DNA of 38,612 nt from Chytriomyces cf. hyalinus JEL632 (taxonomy: Eukaryota; Chytridiomycota; Chytridiomycetes; Chytridiales; Chytriomycetaceae): assembly GCA_025435555.1 (NCBI GenBank), contig JAIWWG010000165.1:1-38612 (forward strand), given 5' to 3'. This document shows positions 32,081 through 38,612 of the stretch, piece after piece (position 1 is the stretch's first letter; each line of letters begins with the position of its first letter). The position numbers and the translations under genes were made by a program. The notes under the pieces are model-generated. The model had not been told where the DNA came from. It ran no database searches and worked only from the letters and a program-made list of their open reading frames with translations.

Positions 32081-33468
32081 AAAGTTAGAAAAAATTGTTT
32101 GTATATTTCGGATTTGGTTTGCATGCAGTTGACATGCCCTTTCCAAAGACAACTTTGTTTTTTTGAAGCAAATAAAAAAACCAATTACTGTTTCATTTGT
32201 GTGGGGTGTATGGATACTTTTCAAGTGTTTCGGTTAAGAGAAGTGCAGTGCAATAATTCCAGGCCGTTCGAAAGACATACCATTGCTGCAGATCCCGGTA
32301 CTGAAAAGGAAGCCTACTGCGAGTTCATTGGTTAAGTCATGACTGTTGGACACCAACGCAATGAGGGCTGAAAGGGATTGAGCTGGCGGGGACCCAAATT
32401 TGAGGACGGACAAGAACGCGCCACACGCCTGATTGCACAAATAAATTATCCCAAGCCAAGTCACATGTGTCTCTGGCTCAGAACACCCTCACTCGCAAAC
32501 AAGAACAACTCGCAGATGGGTGAAAGAAAGTAAAGTATATCTGCAAGAATGGTGTGGTTTGGCTGTTGGTGACAAACGCAGTGAAGTCAATCCCGAGCCT
32601 CGGCATATTTGCGTTTGCCCAGTCTGAGCAAATTTAACGGTGTTTTCGGATCCGTGCAAGACAAGGTAACAGTAAAAAAAGCTTGCGCGCAGAATGCAGG
32701 CAATGCGATGCCAAGCGAAGGGTGCTGCATTTCGGCGGATTTCGAGAGGAGTTCAAACAGTCTTCGACGGAGACACCGTTGAGTATGATCTCCCTCTTGG
32801 ATGTGGCGTAATGTTGGGAGAAGTGCCTGAACTGCTGGCAACGGTTGTTAAACGGAACAAGGATCGACTCAATCAACGCGCATTGTCGAGTGCGTCTCTT
32901 TGCAACGAGTTTTGTTACAAAAGACACGCGCAGGCATGCCGAAAATCAGAGCGGGTTTATTGCCCAAAAATGTGGGGAGGATATTATTTTGATTGGCTGA
33001 TAGTTTGACTCAGGCAACGAGGGTATTGCGGGGGTGTTTGGGGGTGCGGGGGTGTGGATGCGGGGGTTACTTGGTAGCGATGATGGGGAGATGCGGCCTG
33101 TCTGCGGCAGTCCGATAAAAACGCAAAGGGTGTTTCAAGGAAACAAACACCCTGCACAACAAACCCTAGAGTGACCGCGTGACGCCCGCAGAATGAGTCA
33201 CGACTGCAACGAATGGCCGGAGACTCGCCGGAGAATGCGGGCGCAGCACCGACTGAGCAATAATCGCTGCACACGCACATACGCACGTGCGCCAGTCCTT
33301 ACTGAACACTGGCTCCGAATGATCGCCAATGATCGCGTGATCCAATTTCCTCATTTCCCGACGGCAACCCCGCAATTTGATTAAAAAGGAGCAACATTTT
33401 TCGCAGCACCAGTGCACCAGCCCCGCAAACTTTCTCGAATCCAAACCCAACACCAACCAACCCAACCA
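32081..33468. other. Intergenic region between OPT and zinc-finger gene
   Basis: Nearly 1.4 kb. AATAAA near 32169 probably ends the OPT transcript. A 104-codon plus-strand frame from ATG 32694 has no recognisable motif and is not called. Near the next gene are four runs of five G (33030-33066), a TGAGTCA AP-1/Gcn4-type site near 33194 and a C/A-rich leader. Confidence 0.45.
33030..33066 (+). promoter_or_regulatory. Potential G-quadruplex (four G5 runs)
   Basis: G5 runs at 33030-33034, 33040-33044, 33048-33052 and 33062-33066 with loops of 5, 3 and 9 nt, about 400 bp before the zinc-finger gene. Confidence 0.65.
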
Positions 33469-33970
33469 ATGAAAATCAGCCAACTTTTGCTCAACGACGA
33501 CCTTGTCTCCTCCAGTCCTCACGAGCACACTCTGCCCAGCCCCGCTCCCTCACACATTGCCGTCACTTCACCGCCCTCACGAACAAACACCTGGAGCCCG
33601 CTCACTTCGCCCGTCTATCCATCCTCAGCATCAAAACGAACACAGCCGTATGTCCGCTGTCTGATATCCACGTCCTTCGATGCTGTTCCAAGTGTGCGCA
33701 TCGTTACTGAGTCGTCCAACATTTGCCAGCACTGCTTCAAACAGTTTCCAAAACCGCATTTCCTGCAAGCACACATGGCTGCACACGCGACAGTCCTTGC
33801 TTATGGATGCGGATGCGGGCAGCGGTTCAAGCGGTTACAGGACCTGCGACGTGAGTTCAATTGTTTATCAGCTGTGCCCGTGTCACTCGATGTGTGTTCA
33901 ACGGATTAACCCTGTTCCAAAATAAATTGCAGGTCATGTCAAGACACAAGGGCACTCGACAGAGCAGTAG
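33469..33970 (+). CDS. Small two-finger zinc-finger protein
   Basis: Exons 33469-33850 and 33933-33970 give 139 aa. The start MKISQLLLNDD is followed by about 75 Ser/Pro/Thr-rich residues. Finger 1 is ICQHCFKQF...H-x3-H. Finger 2 is CGCGQRFKRLQDLRRHVKTQGH, where the first cysteine pair is only C-x-C. The intron interrupts the Arg before the HVKT of finger 2, so an unspliced transcript would lose the finger's histidines. It resembles the 4749-5459 gene in overall plan, in the LQDLRRHVKT helix and in its CAACC-rich leader, but the intron is at a different site, arguing against a very recent duplication. Probably a DNA-binding regulator. AATAAA at 33921 lies inside the intron, which could allow premature polyadenylation. 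Confidence 0.75.
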
Positions 33971-34718
33971 CAGTAGCAGCTTCCAGTGCACAAAACGATG
34001 AAAGAAAATACTCTACACACTGTTTCGCCTTCGTTATATTAGCCGCATTTTTCAAAGTAAAATAAAATAGAGTTTCTGAAGTAACTGCCTGTGAAGCCAT
34101 GCGGTGTACCACTTCTGGCATCCCTGCCCCGACACCTCTCGCCCATCGCATGATCGAGTGCACATGCTTTGGATGCCGTTCGTCGAATCAGCTGAAAACC
34201 TGAGGGGCAGAAATCCCTCAACACTCTCAAAAATTTGTCATCTTCACAACCAGAAAACACCGCACCAACCCTCTGACACCTCAGCAAATGATCCCATTAC
34301 GCATCGATGCGCATGCTATCAAACCTGTTCAGCTGGCTTACCTCACTGAAACTCGCCTACCACCCACAACCGCCTCATCAACAGAAGAACTGACTCACAA
34401 TCCAACCCACAGCATCATCAAACATCCTTTTATCCCTCCAACTGTTTCATCGTTGCCTGTAACATCCCGTGTGTGAAGCCCACTTTCCACCAATGCGGCA
34501 AATTGAGCACTGGATTTGTTGAAACCGAATGTGTTGGCTGAACGGATCATGCGCACAAGCATCTCCAAGAATAATAATGTAATGCATTCAGTATTCCAGG
34601 CCAGACTACTAATCACAATTACTGCAGGTGCCCCTTGTTCTTGCTGCCCCCTTCAAGACCCCGCAAAAAAGGTATAAATTGGAAGAAAATGCCACAATCG
34701 GAACCTCATACATAACAG
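33971..34718. promoter_or_regulatory. Intergenic region 5' of the four-TM protein gene
   Basis: No gene supported. A TATA box (TATAAAT, 34673-34679) lies 46 bp before the next start codon. Short open frames show no recognisable feature. Confidence 0.5.
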
Positions 34719-35501
34719 ATGACCGACAAGAAGCGCATCTCGCAGTCTCCTACCATCGTCTCGGTCTTTCTAGCTCTCGCAGCCCTTGCCCTCTCAATTG
34801 CAGCAACGGCGTATCCAAACCTCTACTCTTTCTTCTACTCTGTGGAGCCATTCGGCACTCTGACCGAGTAAGTCGAATTGCATCCAGCACTCGTCTTGTA
34901 GCTAAAGACTAACAATCCATTGCTGATGCAGAGAGACGGGTCTGTTCCGCTCGCAGGTGTGCCAGCAGGGATCATGCGTGGTGTATGCGGGAGACCTGTG
35001 CACGATGCTATCTGACCGCGGTGATCGCAAGTCACATCCCGAATGCGGCGAGATGTTCTCAATTCGAGTGATCATGATTGTGTGTGAGTTGCCTGTTCCT
35101 TACTTTTTTTTATACAAACCCGTTCTAAATTTTTTTGGGATTCAAGCCGATGTCATCGTCTTCATTGCTCTTGCCGCTCTGGTGCATCAGTCCAAGAACG
35201 GACTCAAATGGATGCAGCCCGTGATTTTGTCTGTTCTAGGACTCGGTGGTGAGTGCTTGGTCCAAGTGTTGTAACCTTGACGAACAACGCGTACTCAATA
35301 CCCACCATCTCTCCAGCCCTTTTGCTCGTCGCGGCCATGTCTGTTGCAATACATCTCAAGGGTCAGCCGTTGTTTACCACTTCGAAGGATACGAGTACCA
35401 TCAACTATGGTGTCAGTTTTTACTTGTTGGTCGCGTCATGCGTCGTTGCGACCGCTGCCTTTGCCTGGACGTTTTACATTCGTCGTCAACTTCATTCTTA
35501 A
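34719..35501 (+). CDS. Four-TM (claudin/SUR7-like topology) membrane protein
   Basis: Exons 34719-34867, 34932-35083, 35147-35248 and 35317-35501 give 195 aa. A short cytosolic N-terminus with KKR is followed by TM1 (IVSVFLALAALALSIAATAY). An extracellular loop contains four Cys (VCQQGSC, LCTML, ECGE). TM2 (IRVIMIVSDVIVFIALAALV), TM3 (VILSVLGLGALLLVAAMSVA), a second loop, TM4 (FYLLVASCVVATAAFAW) and a short basic tail complete it. This is the layout of SUR7/PalI-type fungal and claudin-type proteins, but no signature is strong enough to name it. Plasma-membrane location is inferred. Splice sites are clear and each exon boundary falls in or next to a helix. A close TATA box suggests a very short leader. 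Confidence 0.75.
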
Positions 35502-35995
35502 GGCGCAAGAACTAATAAATATTGTATCATGAACTCTGAAGACCAACCAGCTTTGCTTAGCTAATATACCTCGCCAGACAGCGCTGCGTGAAACCAAAGA
35601 GCACTGCATCGATCCTTCGGCGTGCCATCGCTGCACCCACGTACTTGCTTTGTCTCCACCACGCATATCTGGTTTATGTGACTAAAACTCAGCCGTTTGA
35701 GCCGAATGAATTTTTCATGCATGGAAAATGTAATTGCTCGGGCGAGAAATTCGTTGCGGGATCTAGCTCCAACCAGCGAGATAGCGCTTGACTGAAATCC
35801 CTGGACTCTTACTGATTCCGCTTGTAGTACAGACCCGAGAGTATCGGGGCATATGTTGGTTCCTCCCCAGCCAGAGTGCCCTTCAAAAATGCCAGCCCGA
35901 AATGAATACCAGCAAGGTAAAAAATCTCATCCCTGTGACTTGGCCTTTCGTGCGTGTTATGAATACAACTCTCATTCAATTGGAAAACTACCGGA
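35502..35995. other. Intergenic region 5' of the SH3 protein gene
   Basis: An AATAAA near 35514 probably ends the upstream transcript. No gene, TATA box or upstream signal-peptide exon was found for the SH3 protein. Confidence 0.45.
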
Positions 35996-38010
35996 ATGGC
36001 GGATGTACCAACGAGCACTACCACCCGCACCGACATCGTCTCTGCGATTCCGCTCACGTCCACGCTCGCATCCGTCATGTCTTCCCTGTCACTCGGGCCA
36101 GTGTCTATCCCCAGCGCAACTTCATTTTCAACTCTCGGTCTATCAGCGACGGTATCGACTACTTTTTCTGTTGCTGTGACTGGACCTCTTGCCACAGTTA
36201 CTCAAACCTCGCTCTTGCGGTCATCCCAGCAATCGTCCAGCTCGCAGACTGGGGCATCTACATCCATACTGAGCTCATTGATTTTCACGACGGCGACAAC
36301 TACATCATCAGCATCATCCTCAACGACAACAACACAACCAGCACTCCCATTCCTGCCAAGCTTCTCATCTGTCGCAACCCCGTCATCAACAGCAAGTGCC
36401 AATGCAGGCATTGAATCCAGCTCAACAACAACATCTGCCAATAAATCTGCAATCACAGGGTCCATGTCGACCATGATCTTTGTCGGAGTAGGAAGCCTGG
36501 GTGCGCTGCTACTTGTCGCCGGGGGTGTCTTTTTTTTCCGACGCATCGGAAAATCAAAGGTGGATAAACCGTTGCCAATCGATTCGATCAACAACTTGGA
36601 TGCACGAGGAAAACAAACGGCAGAATCTGGTGCAAGAAACGGGCACCGTGGGGAGATAAGTGTGGAATTTAAACACCAACAGGCGCAACAAACCCGTGCA
36701 ACCGCAAAATCGCCACGAACACCGACACCAGTGCAACACCCAGTGCAACACCCAGTGCAACACAGTACCGTTCAAATCAGTAGCATCCAACACCCGCCAG
36801 CCACATCCCCCCAAATGATTCTTCAGCAGCAGTTGTATGATCCCGGCGCAGCGGCGTTTTACAAAGAATACACGGTTGCCCAGGCTCATATCGCGCGCAG
36901 TCAAGGAGAATTGAATTTGGAATTGGGGCAAGTTATTGTGCTGATGCATGACTACAATAATGGCTGGGCGTATGGGTATAGCAAGTCTGGGATGGTGTAT
37001 GGGACGTTTCCTGTTGCTTGCTTTTCGAACAGTCAGACTTCCCCTTCACAACGTCCAAAGCGAATGTCTGTAGTGAATCAATCTGATGCCAAACCTCAGT
37101 CATTGAATATATCTTCAAATGCGGTTACGAAAGAATCTCCAATTCCTCTACCAACATTCAAAGTTGGACAGTTGTGTACCGCGGTGGCGAGCTTTATTCC
37201 CGACCGGAACGATGAGATGGGATTGTGTAAGCCTCTTTTCTTGAGTCTATCTGATAGTTCCAACCTGAAAATTTGAATTTCATTTCAGGTATCGGCGATA
37301 AAATCGAACTGGAACATGTGTTTGACGACGATTGGGCAGCAGGATTCAACAACAGCACCAACAAAGACGGCTTCTTCCCTCTCGAATGCGTGAATCCAGC
37401 CATGTCTCTTTCCAGACGATCAGACCCACACCGCAGCTACCCTGAACGCATATCAAGCGACTGCAACCACGCACCAACTTTGAAAATACCCAAATACACG
37501 GCTCAGAATCCGTTAAGAGCTTCAGTGGCAAGTACAGTGGCTGACCAGCGCATGAGTCTTGGCTCCCCGAGCATGAGCAACAACGTCCGTATCGTGGCTA
37601 CTGGCAAACGAATGATGGAAGTCCGACAAGTTCCCTCAGTACAACCAGACAGTCCACCAGGAAAAAGCCCCAAACATACCAGCTTGTACAGTATCGATTC
37701 CGTCTACACATCAAAGGCGGAACATTTGCAAAAGGAAAACGATACCCTGGTTCGAAATGAATTTTCGAAACGCAAGTCCAGTATTTACAGTACAATGGGT
37801 CGTGCGAGTTTGTATACGGTAGAAGAACGAAACGAGCCGCTGTATACCGTGATTCGATACTTTGAGCCAGAGTTGGAAGATGAAATTGAACTATGTGCTC
37901 GCGATAAGGTACGCGTGCTGGAAGAGTTTGATGATGGTTGGGCAGTAGTCGTCAACCTGGATACGGATGAGGAGGGTATGGTTCCTCTCCGCTGCATAGA
38001 ACGCGACTAG
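35996..38010 (+). CDS. Single-pass membrane protein with Ser/Thr-rich ectodomain and three SH3 domains
   Basis: Exons 35996-37226 and 37289-38010 give 650 aa. Residues 1-155 are mucin-like (Ser/Thr over half), with no signal peptide. A TM helix (IFVGVGSLGALLLVAGGVFFF, about 160-181) is followed by RRIGKSK, placing the C-terminus inside. Cytosolic part: three VQHP repeats; SH3-1 (about 291-342, ELNLELGQVIVLMHDYNNGWAYG); SH3-2 (about 393-445, ASFIPDRNDEMGL...DDDWAAGF, split by a phase-1 intron); a Ser/Pro-rich linker; and SH3-3 at the end (about 596-648, ALYDY-type motif altered to VIRYFEPELEDEIEL...FDDGWAVV). The plan recalls fungal mucin-type cell-surface sensors that feed SH3-dependent signalling (compare Msb2/Sho1), but this is analogy, not proven orthology. 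The start is the only ATG that includes the whole ectodomain. Confidence 0.85.
36731..36764. repeat. Tandem 12-bp repeat (about three units)
   Basis: The unit GTGCAACACCCA repeats in frame in the SH3 protein gene, encoding Val-Gln-His-Pro units between the TM helix and SH3-1. Confidence 0.8.
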
Positions 38011-38323
38011 GTAGTCGCCTTAATATTTCTTTTGCGCAGTTCCCACTTTGGTTTTTTTTTGCTTGCATTACTCTTTTTCGCTTTCGCATCTTCAATACGT
38101 AATAAAAAGATCATTTATCCTCAGTTTGTGGATCAGATAATCGATCGCGGTTCTCGTTGGTTGAGTCTTTGTCATGCGATGTTCTTTTCCCAAGTAAAGG
38201 TTCAACTCGCTACTCGCATTCTTCACAAACACAATTCGTTCAGATACGGCAGTGTACATGCATCAGGACTATCACTCAGCCAATCCGTTCTTCTTTCATC
38301 GTGAACCAGGCGCACGCACCAGC

Positions 38324-38366
<43 letters not shown>

Positions 38367-38612
38367 AGCCAAACGAGAGAACAATGTATGTAACAGATCA
38401 AATTGCTTCATTCAGAAGCATTCCAAAAGCCGGTGTTTGGAGCAGCAAAATGCCCGCGTTCAGCAGTCGCTGCTCTTGTTTTTTTATGACTCAAGCCCAT
38501 AAAAATAAGGTACTGTTTCAAGTGCGATTTCTGCCATTTAAATGAAAATTTAAAGAGATGCTCCTTCTGCAATTTCAACGTTTCTGTTTCAAGAAAAACG
38601 ATTTAATGGATT
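38011..38612. other. 3' flank of the SH3 gene and window end
   Basis: AATAAA near 38099 probably ends the SH3 gene transcript. A run of 40 A (38325-38364) follows. No gene is supported in the last 250 bases. Confidence 0.45.
38325..38364. repeat. Homopolymer A tract (40 nt) flanked by direct repeats
   Basis: 40 uninterrupted A, preceded by ACCAGCC (38318-38324) and followed by CCAGCC then AAACG, so the short CCAGCC word borders both sides. Confidence 0.95.

Noticed and set aside
30299-32224. 641-codon open frame antisense to the OPT gene
   Set aside because: It mirrors the codon-biased OPT coding strand, is Gly/Ser/His/Val-rich and has no domain. The sense strand is a complete OPT carrier.
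32694-33008. 104-codon plus-strand frame from an ATG
   Set aside because: No motif or splice evidence; an equally long unrelated frame exists on the other strand over the same bases.

Overview
The window looks like nuclear DNA from a zoosporic, chytrid-like fungus. Genes are dense and split by many short introns (mostly 38-98 nt). Most introns carry a CTAAC/CTAAA-like branch site before the acceptor. The repertoire is fungal: a secreted fungalysin, a fungal acid phosphatase, an oligopeptide transporter and a Ser/Thr-rich SH3 membrane protein. The window also carries an EFHC1/RIB72-type axonemal protein, expected only in fungi that still build a flagellum. The species cannot be named from sequence alone.

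Layout. 1-2.2 kb holds a decayed PIF/Harbinger (HARBI1-like) transposase. 2.7-4.3 kb is a PCIF1/CAPAM-like cap adenosine methyltransferase without a WW domain. 4.7-5.5 kb is a two-finger C2H2 protein. 6.3-9.8 kb is a seven-exon SERCA calcium pump with an 11-nt micro-exon. 10.4-10.7 kb has a possible small membrane protein, and 11.2-13.0 kb a PLAC8-domain protein. 13.1-23.7 kb holds four related genes of a family I do not recognise; a tRNA-Ala and the EFHC1-like gene lie among them. 24.0-28.2 kb (minus strand) encodes a secreted acid phosphatase and an M36 fungalysin. Divergent from these is an OPT oligopeptide transporter (29.6-32.1 kb). 33.5-38.0 kb holds a second small two-finger protein, a four-TM protein and a membrane protein with three SH3 domains.

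The most novel content is the four-gene family. Its members combine an N-terminal leucine-rich or coiled-coil segment with two kinds of module. Module A is about 70-90 residues and ends in [IV]P-x(5-6)-F-x2-W-[IV]-x2-EL. Module B is a C2H2 finger followed by a C-x-C...H-x(4-5)-C finger. The modules occur in different orders (A-B, B-A, A-A-A, B-B), and a phase-1 intron sits at the same residue in three of the four B copies. I infer lineage-specific, probably nuclear, DNA- or chromatin-associated proteins that grew by local duplication and module shuffling.

A second functional unit is the head-to-head fungalysin/OPT pair with the acid phosphatase beside it. It fits a nutrient-acquisition locus: secreted proteolysis, phosphate release and peptide uptake. 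All splice sites were read by eye from GT/AG, frame and homology.
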